Below are positions 33,866 to 44,000 of a stretch of DNA of 59,272 bases, one piece after another. The notes beneath the pieces were generated by a model. It was not told the origin of the DNA. It made no database searches and saw only the letters and a program-made list of their open reading frames with translations. This stretch comes from Eremomyces bilateralis CBS 781.70 (taxonomy: Eukaryota; Ascomycota; Dothideomycetes; Eremomycetales; Eremomycetaceae). Where the stretch lies: contig NW_022985072.1 of the NCBI RefSeq assembly GCF_010015585.1, positions 293,869 to 353,140 of the forward strand, read 5' to 3'. Each line of letters opens with the position of its first letter. Positions within the stretch are counted from its first letter, which is position 1. Made by a program: the position numbers and the translations under genes.

Positions 33866-35248
33866 ATGACCCCCTCAGTAGTAGGCACTGCCTCCCCGAG
33901 AGCACGATGGTCCCGTGTTACTGCGCTGCACGAAAACGTTCGCTCAATGTTATTCGGAAGCTCGGTCTATTCCCAAAGTCCCACCCTCCGACAAGACGAA
34001 GAGCCCCCGAAACTTCCCCCGCTCGTCTTCCTTCGTCAACCGAATACTCGGACCGAACCTTCAGACCACGCTCGAGGCCTCGAGGAAGGTATCGGCTCCG
34101 CGCCAGCGAGGAACCATGCGAACAATTCTCACAACTACCCGACCAACTACTCCCCAGCTTCGATACCTAGCACATGGGAACGATCATCGCTCTCTCTTGC
34201 GAGGGGTACAACGCAGGGATCGTCAACGTTAGAAAGAACGGTGGTAGACTCCGGAGCGGATGGGGTGGCGAGAGGAGTCCGTCGCAAGCGCAGGAAGCAG
34301 AAGCAGAAGCCGAAGAGGGGTTGGGTTCGAAATCACCATCAATCTCCCATTTTCAACCGTTCCCTTTTGCGTGGACGCACGAGGACGAAGGCTATCACCT
34401 TAATGATATCGGGAGTCTTGCTCGCAACGATGCTAACAATCTGTAAGTCCTCTCACTCCCCCACATCACCCACGCAGCGCATGTTAAACCATCTAGACCT
34501 AGCCCTCGCGCTCACCAACAACGCCGTCGCGCAAGAAGTCCATATCTTATTCATCCTGCTCCTCATCTGCACCACGATCGTCTTCTGCCACGCCCTGATC
34601 CGCCTCTGCATGCTCGCCACGCGACCTCCTCCCACTCGCCGCCATCACCGAGTCCCTGACCTCGCCGGACCGCAAGGGTTCGAGCCCAAATCTCCTATCC
34701 GCGTCCATGTCGCCCGTGACGATGAAGAGGCGGTGGAAAGCGTGGAAGAAGTGCTGGTAGAGGAGAAAGACGCGCCTAAGCCGCCGCCACCGGCATACGG
34801 GCTATGGCGATGTAGTGTTGTAAGTGTTACGCTCCCATCACTCGACCTGCGCAATGCTAACCGTCGCGACCAGCGTCTGAATCCAAATCTCCTCCATTGG
34901 CAACGAGTCGACGCGCTAGGCACCCATGCGCCAGGTACCCCTACGCCAGCAACCCCCACGCTCATCGACCTCCGCTCTCCCTCGCACTCGAATCCGAATA
35001 GCACTCATCGTCCGCCATCCTACGTCTCCGACGATGGGGTGGACTACGTCGTGAGCGTACAGCCGCGTTCCACGGTACATTACTCGCACGTGCCGTCGCC
35101 GTTACCGCGATCATTTGGGGATGAAGGACAGACTCCGCCGATACAGGAATTCCGCGGACCCCTAAACTCGCATGTCCCGGAGTTTATCGTTGGGTTATCG
35201 GGCGCGGGACGGCCGCCGAGTCAGATCCATCCGGCTTGGAGGACGTAG
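33866..35248 (+). CDS. Hypothetical membrane protein with two adjacent TM helices and disordered tails
   Basis: The unspliced frame is open for 460 codons, but two canonical 54 nt introns sit inside it: 34443-34496 (GTAAGT...CATCTAG) and 34820-34873 (GTAAGT...GCTAAC...CCAG). Both are multiples of three, so splicing keeps the frame and gives 424 aa. Removing the first joins TMLTI to YLALALTNN, making one smooth hydrophobic helix. A second TM follows at once (HILFILLLICTTIVFCHALI). The ~180-residue N-terminal part is basic and Ser/Pro-rich. The C-terminal ~190 residues are Pro-rich (GTPTPATPTLIDLRSPSH) and end RPPSQIHPAWRT. No known family was recognised. Confidence 0.65.
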   Translation: MTPSVVGTASPRARWSRVTALHENVRSMLFGSSVYSQSPTLRQDEEPPKLPPLVFLRQPNTRTEPSDHARGLEEGIGSAPARNHANNSHNYPTNYSPASIPSTWERSSLSLARGTTQGSSTLERTVVDSGADGVARGVRRKRRKQKQKPKRGWVRNHHQSPIFNRSLLRGRTRTKAITLMISGVLLATMLTICKSSHSPTSPTQRMLNHLDLALALTNNAVAQEVHILFILLLICTTIVFCHALIRLCMLATRPPPTRRHHRVPDLAGPQGFEPKSPIRVHVARDDEEAVESVEEVLVEEKDAPKPPPPAYGLWRCSVVSVTLPSLDLRNANRRDQRLNPNLLHWQRVDALGTHAPGTPTPATPTLIDLRSPSHSNPNSTHRPPSYVSDDGVDYVVSVQPRSTVHYSHVPSPLPRSFGDEGQTPPIQEFRGPLNSHVPEFIVGLSGAGRPPSQIHPAWRT

Positions 35249-35732
35249 CGGAGGGAGGCAACTACTCTCTGGATGTATTCCTAGTGCATTGTGTTGGGGG
35301 GATGAAGTTCGTGGGGAAGAGGGGCATTGTGGGATATACTTGCTGATGCGAATGGCAGGACCGTGTCGCTGAGCGCTGGGATGTATCCTATGTACTGTAC
35401 AATATGGTAGTCGACTTTCGGTCCGCTAATGTACTGGTGGAAGCTTTGCAGATGGTGTGCATAATGTTGGCGCCCGACAAGACTCTATATCCTCCAAAGT
35501 TGCAGTAGGATTAATGGGTGCAGGCAGGCAGGAGTCGACACAGGTAGGTATCAAGGTCATGATTGCTGACCCAGAGAATCTCTCCAGAGTAAACAAACGC
35601 GTGATATGAGTCAATGGGTGTGGTGTGACAATCACGTGCCTCGACCCCGCTCCGATATTCGGCGCTGAATTCCACACGTGATGCCAAGCCCACTCTAGTC
35701 CCCCAGCACTTTCAAAATCTGATCTGATCTTG

Positions 35733-35741
35733 ATCTGATAA
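35733..35741 (+). promoter_or_regulatory. Candidate SreA (GATA iron repressor) binding site upstream of hapX-like gene
   Basis: ATCTGATAA at 35733-35741 matches the ATCWGATAA consensus of Aspergillus SreA exactly. It is followed directly by a second GATAA (35742-35746) and preceded by two TCTGATC motifs. It lies ~73 bp upstream of the bZIP start codon. SreA is known to repress hapX when iron is sufficient, so the site fits the gene call. Binding here is inferred. Confidence 0.6.
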
Positions 35742-35813
35742 GATAACCTCTCCATCTGCACCACCTTCATCTTCATCACCACACCACCTGGTTACTCATC
35801 GAACCCAACCCCA

Positions 35814-37465
35814 ATGGCGTATATCACCGACGGGCTCTCCCCCCCATTGAGCTCCGGTTCCTCCGCCCAGTCCCCGGAATACAACTCCTCCGACTCCTCG
35901 CTCCCCCCGGTCCCCCATTCGAGTCACCATCCGGTTATCCTCCTTCGCCCGGACGCCAGCCAGGCGTCCTCGACCGCCAAAACGGACCATGGCCTCCCCC
36001 TCGCCGCGTCCCGCGGCCCGCTAAACGGGACCTACCACATCCCTCCGCGGCCCAAGCCCGGCCGCAAGACCGTCAACGAGGTGCCGCCGACCAAGCGGAA
36101 GCAGCAGAACCGGGAAGCGCAACGGTCGTTCCGGGCGAGACGGCAGCAGCAGAAAGAACAATTGGAGCAGGATGCGGTGAATAATAAGAAAGAGCGGGAT
36201 GATTATGAGGGGCGGTTGGAGATGGCGAGTCGGCAGTTGACGCAGCAGGAGCAGGTGATTCATGGGCTGCAACAGCGGTGCGAGGCGGCGGAGGGGTCGG
36301 CGGGTCGGATGAATGGAGAGCTGGTGGAGATGCGAGCGAGGTTGGTGGAGGCGGAGAAGACGGTCCGGGGGAAAGATGAGGTGATAGAACGGTTGAGACG
36401 GCAGATTCAGATGGGTTCGAATGGCTCATCGAACGCTGCGGCTCACCGATCGTATTCAGTCGATCAGAGTTATGTCGGACAGACGCAATATTCATCGGAG
36501 CATCGACGGTCGGAGACTACAAGCTATCCCGGCTTCAGCTCTACACCATCACAGACACCGTCCTCAGATGCCACGGAGTTGCCGGCCGACGCCGCTCCTT
36601 TCAAACCCTCGCCGGCGAAACAATCCAAGCGGGCTCCAGATGGCTGCGATAACTGCACCGAAGACCAGTGTCCCTGCGTCGAGCAATTCACAAACGTCAC
36701 CTCCAAATCCGCCGACGAGATCACGACCGACACGGACATGACTAACAACTTCTCCATCCCCTCCATCCCCTCCATCCTCACTCCCCAAGCATCCACCGAC
36801 CCCTCCACCACAATTCCCACCCCTACCTCAACCTTCGAAGACCGCGAAATCGACTTCACCAACTTCCTTAAGCCCGCCCCCACCGCACCCCCCACCGATC
36901 CCTCCTCCCCCTGCGGCTTCTGCACCGACCCCCAAAACTGCCTCTGCACAACCCCTGCCACCACCCCTGCTACCACCACCCCCATCTCCCTCCCACCCNN
37001 NNNNNNNNCCCACCCCCGAAAAAACCCCGCCGCCAACCTGGTACCTGCCCACAATGCCAGGCCAACCCCGAACAAAAGCGCTTCTGCGAAGAACTCTCCC
37101 GCCGCCGCGCCCCGTTGTCCATTCGCGAGATGACCAACCCCTCCGACGTCCCCCCGCACGCGAAGCGCCCGCGCCTGTCCGCCGCCGCCGCGCCACCCCC
37201 AGACGCCACCCCTTGCGCCACCGAAACCAAGCGCGGAACGACGCTCGACGGCGACGGCCGCGAGGTGAAGATCACGTGTGCGGAGGCGTTCCAGGTGTTT
37301 CAGTCGTATCGGGAGACGGAGATGCGGGAGCGGGAGCGGGAAGAGGAGGAGGAGGAGAAAAGGAAAGGGTTTTCGGCGTTTGAGATTGGGGTGGGGGAGG
37401 CGTTGATGGCGATGGCGGCCATGAAGTCGGGGAGGAAGGGGGATGTGGAGATGGGAGATGGGTGA
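35814..37465 (+). CDS. hapX: HapX-like bZIP iron regulator with Hap4-type CCAAT-complex-binding motif (interrupted by assembly gap)
   Basis: The start is MAYITDGLSPPLSS. Near residue 75 the Hap4-like motif IPPRPKPGRK occurs. The bZIP basic region TKRKQQNREAQRSFRARR follows directly with its coiled coil. This adjacent arrangement is diagnostic of HapX proteins, which join the CCAAT-binding complex to repress iron-consuming genes in starvation and activate them in iron excess. Cys-rich iron-sensing regions follow: CDNCTEDQCPCVE, SPCGFCTDPQNCLC, and after the gap GTCPQCQANPEQKRFC, then ITCAEAFQVF. Ten N at 36999-37008 interrupt the frame. The 5' and 3' parts are in different frames, so the true gap length is not 10. 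The stop at 37463-37465 belongs to the 3' frame. A related Fcr3-type bZIP is the main alternative. Confidence 0.8.
36999..37008. other. Assembly gap (10 N) inside the hapX-like coding region
   Basis: Ten undetermined bases lie in a C-rich, Pro/Thr-coding low-complexity stretch (poly-CCAC/CCC context). The reading frame before and after the gap disagrees by two positions, so the real missing length is unknown. Confidence 0.98.
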
Positions 37466-38031
37466 GGGATGGAGGCATGGTATATATACAATAGGTATTA
37501 GATGAGGTGCTTTGGGATGGATGGATGGTGCTTCATGTATAATACATGTAGATAACGAATCATACGCATGATGTATTTCGAGTGGATAGAACTGAGGGTC
37601 CTTCACCTTTCATGTACTCCTCTTGCCGAAGTGCGAGTTGTATATATACTTTCCAACTCGCGTAATGAAAAAAGGGGGGGGTCAGATTATCCCAAGAGAG
37701 GTGACGCCGTATGCTTCAGACCATCAGCTCTGTCTAATTCGGGAAGGCGGTAATTGGGATTTTGATAACCAAAATATGCGCTAGACCATCAACTCTCCTC
37801 CTACAAATGGCGAGAATCCGGACCGGTTTACGAATTGCTCTGAATTGATGGAAACACGGTTCTACGTAACACAATCCAACGCCATAAACTCTAACCACCC
37901 AATCCTGCTCATCCAACGCGATTCTCCCTCCGCGTCCACGTCCGCGACGACATATCCCCCGACACCCCCACCCTGGCACCAATCACCGGATGCCCCAAGC
38001 TCTCCGCTGCCTAATCCACACCATTGAACGT
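37466..38031. other. Intergenic between convergent genes, 566 bp
   Basis: This is the 3' flank of the hapX-like gene and of a low-confidence minus-strand gene. A short G-run (37674-37681) and TATA-type repeats near 37481-37491 are seen. No supported gene was found. Confidence 0.5.
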
Positions 38032-38864
38032 TCATGCAGATTCCGCAGCTCCGCTGGTAGCTATGGGTTTGCTTTGGGAACGGTTTCGGGCCGTGGGATG
38101 GTGGGGGAGAAGCCGATTGGCTAGGACTGGGTTCTGGGGACTTTTTTTAGGAGCAGGTGCTGGGGTCGTCTTGGCGGCGAAGGAGACCATTCTGAAGTTT
38201 CTGGCGGGGATTTCGACGTTGTTGAAGGCGTCGTGTAAGCAGCGGAGTTCAACGGGGAGGCTACGGTCCGCGGTGGGGATGGATTTGCAAGTGGTGGTAG
38301 GGGTGGGGTTGTGGGGTCGTGGGACGGTGCCATGGTCGTGTGTCGAGAGGTAGATGGGGAAATGTGCTCTGAGTGCCGGGATATCGAACGCATTGATGAC
38401 GAGGAAGGAATATAACTGGATGACGAGGATGCTTCGGGTTTAAGGGGAAGGGGTGAGGGAGGCTTTGATTCGTGTGCGGGTAGAACATAATCCTCCGCGA
38501 GGAGCGCACTAGGCAGTATGAGAGGGTCGGGTGAAGAAGACAGAGATTCGTTCCCTCTTTGAAACAGCTGACGGAACGTGTTGCGGAACATCGACTGGAG
38601 TGGGATCGCGAGTCGCTGGGTGGGAAACTTGATTGGATTCTGTCGCGGGGGGGTCGGCCGTAAAACCACCATCCCACGACACATCCCACTGTTGCGCCGA
38701 CGATGCGAAGTGATCAGAGCTAGAAACATCGGTCTCATAACCGGAAACAACGGTCTCGCCCTGCGACACCCGGTCATTCGTACTCTCCTGTTATTTCTTG
38801 CCCCCGAAGTTAGTAAAGCGCGACAATTTTTGACGATCGGTTGGTAGGTAATATTATTTTTCAT
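38032..38864 (-). CDS. Possible spliced gene of unknown function (tentative model)
   Basis: Coherent peptide text runs leftward but changes frame. The segments are VSQGETVVSGYETDVSSSDH (~38770-38640), SMFRNTFRQLFQRGNESLSS (from ~38590), and VIQLYSFLVINAFDIPALRA then VELRCLHDAFNNVEI down to a stop at 38032-38034. Splice-like signals fit the changes: an intron ending TTACTAAC...TAACAG before GAGAGTACG at ~38803, one ending CCACTCCAG near 38591, and one from GTTCTACC to CATCCAG at ~38490-38420. The middle donor is uncertain. A G7 run at 38647-38653 offers an indel as an alternative reason for that frame change. The putative start is only 27 bp from the HAT2 stop, which is suspicious. No family was recognised. 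Confidence 0.35.
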
Positions 38865-38890
38865 TTGGTTGGTTGAATCTGCTAGGGGTA

Positions 38891-40417
38891 TCAGTGTTGA
38901 GTCTCAACTGCTTGGTTTGAGACCTCCGTGTTTTCAGCGTCATGCATGACAAATTTTGACGGCCGGAAGATCTGGAGTTGGTTGTCCTCCGCGCAGGCGG
39001 CTAGGAGCCACGGGTCGTTCTTATTCCAGCTGAAGTCCGCGACACGGTTGGTGAAGCCGCCGTGCATGAAGAAGCTGTTGATTCTCTAGTCAGCGATGTG
39101 GACTGAAGGGGTGAAGGGGATGACTTACAGCTCCGGGGCCCCGTCTTCCGCTTCTTCTGCAGTTTGCTCATTTCCGATTCGGTTGATATCCCACATGATC
39201 AGTCGTCGATCGTCACTACTGCTAGCGAACAGATTAGGCATCACCGGATTCCACTCCAGCTTCATAACTGCATCTTTATGGCCTTCGCAGCACTCGCTCA
39301 TCTTGTTCAGGTACCGCAGATCCCAGATACCGACCGTGCTGTCTGCCGAGCCGGTCAATACGATCGGATCCCAGGTCGGGTGGAAAGCCAAGCAGTTGAT
39401 CGGCTTCGCGTGCGCTTCTTTCTTGAAAAGTGCAGGCTTGTCGGCTGACTGTCGGGTGTCAATCACCTGGAATGTCAAGTCGTCCGAGACCGACCCTATC
39501 CACGACTTGTGGATCGGGTGGTATTGAACATCGTTGACAGTTGCCGAATGGTTTCGATACGTCGTCTTCGGCTTGATTGTAGAGGCGCCCTTGGTGTAGC
39601 CACCTTGCAGGTCCCAAACGCGGACGGTGCTGTCCTCGGTACCCGTCACAAGATGGCCTTCATCATGAGGACTCCAAGCAAGTCCGAACCCTTCCCTTTG
39701 GTGCCCGACGAGCTGCAAATCCATTTGGTTTTCTTCGGGAGATTTCGGTTCCAGAGGATGCTTAGTCCGGTCATAGATGAGCGCGCGACCAGTGCTGTCC
39801 ATCGTAGCGATGATGTTCGCGTTCTGCGGCTGATATCGTGCCTTGTTCACTTCCCCGGGATGGTTCATCTTCTGGATGATGTTGAAGGTGAACGGCTTCC
39901 TGGCGTTGCCGTGACCGCCGACTTCCCCGGATTGTTCATTGAAGTCGGTGATGCTTGGCTTGCCGGGTTCCGGGATTTCAGTCTGTGCGATCTGGAGATA
40001 GTTATTCGTACCATCCGAGGTGTTTGTGCCGATGAGCATTCGATGCTGGTAGAGTCCATCCCCTCCAGGTGCTCTGGACCGTATTAGATAGTCCTTTGCT
40101 TCGATGCCGCATCGAACTTACTCCTTCCTGTCTGGCAGCCATTGTGTGGTAAGAGATGGCCACTCAAGAGCACGGCTGGTGAATTTGTTAGCCTATACTA
40201 TTCTCGAACTGATATGACTGCTGGGGAAGCTCACGCATAGATGAGGTCATAAAGGAGGACGGAGTTCTTCTTCCATATCTTGTACTCCTCATTGATGATC
40301 TTCTGTTCCCGGTATGGATCGTCTCTGATAGAGTTAGGGTCGATCTCCTCTAGAATATGGTCAGGACTAGTCATGTAGATATCGATCGGGATGCGCACCA
40401 TCATATCCTCCTTCCAT
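38891..40417 (-). CDS. hat2: Histone acetyltransferase type B subunit 2 / RbAp46-48-like WD40 histone chaperone
   Basis: Five exons (40417-40399, 40349-40235, 40175-40125, 40073-39129, 39074-38891) give 437 aa. The first 19 nt exon gives MEGGYD joined to EEIDPNS. Without that splice the frame would start MMVRIPIDIYM at 40404, which suits the family less well. The N-terminal histone-binding helix EEYKIWKKNSVLLYDLIYAR and LEWPSLTTQWLPD are RbAp48/Hat2/Msi1 hallmarks. WD repeats follow: GHQREGFGLAWSPHDEGHLV, TYRNHSATVNDVQYHP, AHAKPINCLAFHP, GHKDAVMKLEWNP, and FFMHGGFTNRVADFSWN after the last intron. The protein binds H4 and serves Hat1 and probably other chromatin complexes. It shares its promoter with XRN1. 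Confidence 0.93.
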
Positions 40418-40627
40418 GATTGCTATCTGATGTAGAGTATGGGACTGCTCAGGTTTGTGATGCGTTGTGTCGATACAGTGGTGCAGATGTGTAAGTAGGT
40501 GGGAGGATGCGATACCGTAGGTAAGCTATTTTAGCAGAGGTTAAAGCGGAGCGAAGGTGGAAATAAGTGCAGTAGGTCTTGGTTGAAGCTGAGGGATGGT
40601 GGTGTGGAAGCTCTTTCCAATATTAGA

Positions 40628-40652
40628 ACGCGTTTCTCAACTTTGGACGCGT
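40628..40652. promoter_or_regulatory. Two MluI cell-cycle boxes (ACGCGT) in the HAT2/XRN1 promoter
   Basis: ACGCGT occurs at 40628-40633 and 40647-40652, 19 bp apart, in similar surroundings (ACGCGTTTCTCA and ACGCGTTCCTCA). This is the MBF (Swi6/Mbp1-type) site of G1/S genes. A histone-chaperone gene 211 bp away makes S-phase control plausible. Function is inferred. Confidence 0.5.
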
Positions 40653-40670
40653 TCCTCAGATGATTATGGG

Positions 40671-40801
40671 CACGTGACCCGCCATAGATCTCACAGACCC
40701 ATTTCCTCATACCATGTTTTATATTATGTTTTATATTATGTAATTATCACGTGCTTTGTGCTGAATGTTTCCCCACCGACCACCCACAAGTCACTCACGT
40801 G
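40671..40801. promoter_or_regulatory. Three CACGTG E-boxes in the HAT2/XRN1 promoter
   Basis: CACGTG occurs at 40671-40676, 40748-40753 and 40796-40801. Two are followed by AC (CACGTGAC), the context preferred by Cbf1/Cpf1-type bHLH factors. All lie within 131 bp between divergent starts. Which gene they serve is not known. Confidence 0.5.
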
Positions 40802-41062
40802 ACCGCCTCTCACCAACTTCACTCAGCTTCATTGCGACAACTTGACTCTTTCCTGGATCAAGGACCTCTGAGTCGAGAATCTACGTCACTATCATAACCG
40901 CGCCGCGAGCGCTTAATCGCATCCTACCTCTAGAGGAGTTCACGGCTTGCCACCTTTCCGCGGACTCAATACCCAAGCCTCTCATCATTTGAGGCATCCC
41001 ATCCACCATCGTTTTTGGCCAAACCACAGCTCCACGTTGATTATTGTTGAGACACAGCCATC

Positions 41063-44000
41063 ATGGGTGTCCCAAAATTCTTTCGCTGGCTCTCGGAGCG
41101 GTATCCCACCATCTCACAGCTGATCGCGGAGAACCGAATCCCCGAGTTCGACTGCCTTTATGTATGTCGCCTCACCGTATGGGATGGCCATGACTGACTT
41201 GAGGGGACACAGCTCGACATGAATGGAATCATCCATAACTGCACGCACAATGATTCCGACTCGCCAACTTTCCGCATGACGGAAGACAAGATGTTCATCG
41301 CGATTTTCAACTACATCGAGCATCTGTTCGGAAAGATCAAGCCTAACAAGCTGTTCTTCATGGCCATCGATGGCGTGGCCCCTCGCGCGAAGATGAACCA
41401 GCAGCGTGCTCGCCGATTTCGTACCGCTTTGGACACCGAACTTGCTCGCGAGAAAGCAATCAGAGAGGGTCTAGAGATGCCGACGGAAGAGGCATTCGAC
41501 AGCAATTGCATTACGCCTGGGACAGAGTTCATGGCAAAGCTTACGCAACAACTCAAATATTTCATCAACAAGAAGGTTTCGGAGGACAAAGACTGGCAAG
41601 GCGTCGAGGTCGTCCTTTCTGGTCATGAAGTTCCCGGTGAAGGGGAGCACAAAATCATGGAGTACATCCGACTGGCAAAGTCGCAACCGGACTATGATGC
41701 CAATAGACGGCATTGTTTGTATGGTCTTGACGCCGATCTGATCATGCTTGGCTTGTTGAGCCACGATCCGCATTTCTGTCTGCTTCGAGAAGAAGTTACA
41801 TTTGGCCGGTCGAACCAGAAGAAATCCAAGGAATTGGAGCACCAAAACTTCTTCCTTCTTCACCTCTGCCTTGTTCGCGAATATCTGGAGCTCGAATTTC
41901 AGGCTCTGAAAGAGCCCGGAGCATTGTCCTTTAACTTCGACATGGAGCACATTATCGATGATTTCATTCTCATGGCGTTCTTCGTCGGCAACGACTTTTT
42001 GCCGAATCTTCCCCATCTTCACATCAACGAAGGTGCACTGTCACTCATGTTCAATGTCTACAAACAAATCCTACCCAAGGCGAAAGGGTACATCAATGAA
42101 GGCGGGACTATCAACATGGAGAGACTCCTGCTTCTTCTTGATGAATTGTCCAATGTGGAATATCGGTTCTTCGAGTCGGAAAACTCGGATGCATCGTGGC
42201 TGAAAGGAAAGCAGAAGATGACCGAAGAAGAATTTGCGCAGCGCTCCAAGAAGGGTCGGAAACTTGTCATCTCCCCGGAGCAGAAGGTCTTGTTGAAGAA
42301 GATCAAGAAGTACGTCATCAGCAGTCAGGAGAATCCAGCGGAAGCTGGCTCCTACGACCTGCCTGCAACTCTTCCTGCACGCGATCGCGAGTTCGTAAAA
42401 CAACTCGCAGACAGCTTGCACCTGCAATGGACGACTGTGGAGGAGGAATCCGGCGATCGGCATCTGCAGCTCAACCTCCCTCCGAGGCTCGAAGGAGACG
42501 AGGATGATGAGGCTGAAGCGGATAATGAGGAAGCATCTCTGGCCCTTTTCAGCGTCTTCCGAAAATACGAAGGCGCGAAAGTCGTGGACATGAGCATGGA
42601 AGACAATCAAGCCGAATTGGAGAAGAAATACCAAGAGGAGTTCGTTAAGTGGAAGAATTCTCATTACCAATCCAAATTTGGTTGGGGTCTCGACAATGAG
42701 GAAGAGTTGAGGAAGCTTACGGAGAACTATGTTCAAGGACTTCAATGGGTCCTCTTCTACTATTATCGAGGAGTTGCTTCATGGCCGTGGTTTTACGCCT
42801 ATCATTATGCGCCTATGATTTCGGATGTCAAGAAGGGTCTTGGAGCCGACATGAACTTCAAGCTTGGTCAGCCATTCCGACCTTACCAGCAGCTGATGGG
42901 CGTCCTTCCGGATCGCAGCAAGAAGATTGTTCCGGAAGCATATCATGACTTGATGACGAACAAGGATTCTCCTATTATCGATTTCTATCCTCGCGACTTT
43001 GAACTGGATATGAACGGAAAGAAGCAGGAGTGGGAAGCGGTGGTTAAAATCCCTTTCATTGATGAGAAACGACTTCTTCCCGCCATGGCAACGAAGGAGA
43101 ATTTGCTCACTGAGGACGAGCGAGCGAGGAATGGTTTCGGCGTTTCTTTGAAGTTCACTTATAGTCCGGATTTGGACTATGTCTATCCCTCTTCCCTGGC
43201 CGGAATCTTCCCGGATTTGGCGCATTGCAAGTGCATTGAAAACATCTTCGAGCTGCCAACGATGGATGGCTTGGAGGTTTATGTCGGCCTGGTTGAAGGC
43301 GTTCAGCTAGGAGCCGAGGCGCTTGCTGGGTTCCCGAGCTTGTATACCCTTCCTTGCACCGGTACACTGGGATTCCATGGCATTACCGTGTTTCAACAGG
43401 AGTCCCGGAATGAGAGCATGGTGGTTACTGTGTCTGATTCCGACGAACGCGGAAAGGCTTCAACGGCAAAGGAACGCCTTGGGAAGAGCGTATTTATTGG
43501 ATATCCCTTCCTCCAAGAAGCGAAGGTAGTCAAAGTTACCGATGAACTTTTGAGCTACACCCTGAATGCGAATGGGCAGTTGATGCAGTCTCCACTGAGC
43601 CCGAGGGAAATGGAGAATTTCCAGAAGAAGTCGGACAGGGTCGAGGCAATGTACAGCAAGAAGCTGGGCGTCGTCATCGGCCCGGTGGAGTCTATTGTCC
43701 ATGTGGAACCCCTCCGTGGTCTGAAGAAAACTCCCGATGGGGCTACAGTCAAAGACTACGCCGAGGTTCCAGGCATTGAAACGGAGTATGCGGCCCAAAC
43801 CGTCGTGGAATCGGTGTTCAGCGAAGATCAGCGATTCCTCGAGAAAGCAGCCGTTCCATTCGAGGAAGAGTTCCCCATCGGTGCCCGCGCTTTCTTCCTT
43901 GGCGAGATGGCATACGGCCGACCGCTCGAAGTTGCGAGCCACCTCTCTGCGACCCATGCGGAAGTGCTGGTCCTGACGCAAAAGGGCAAGGAGCAAGAGT

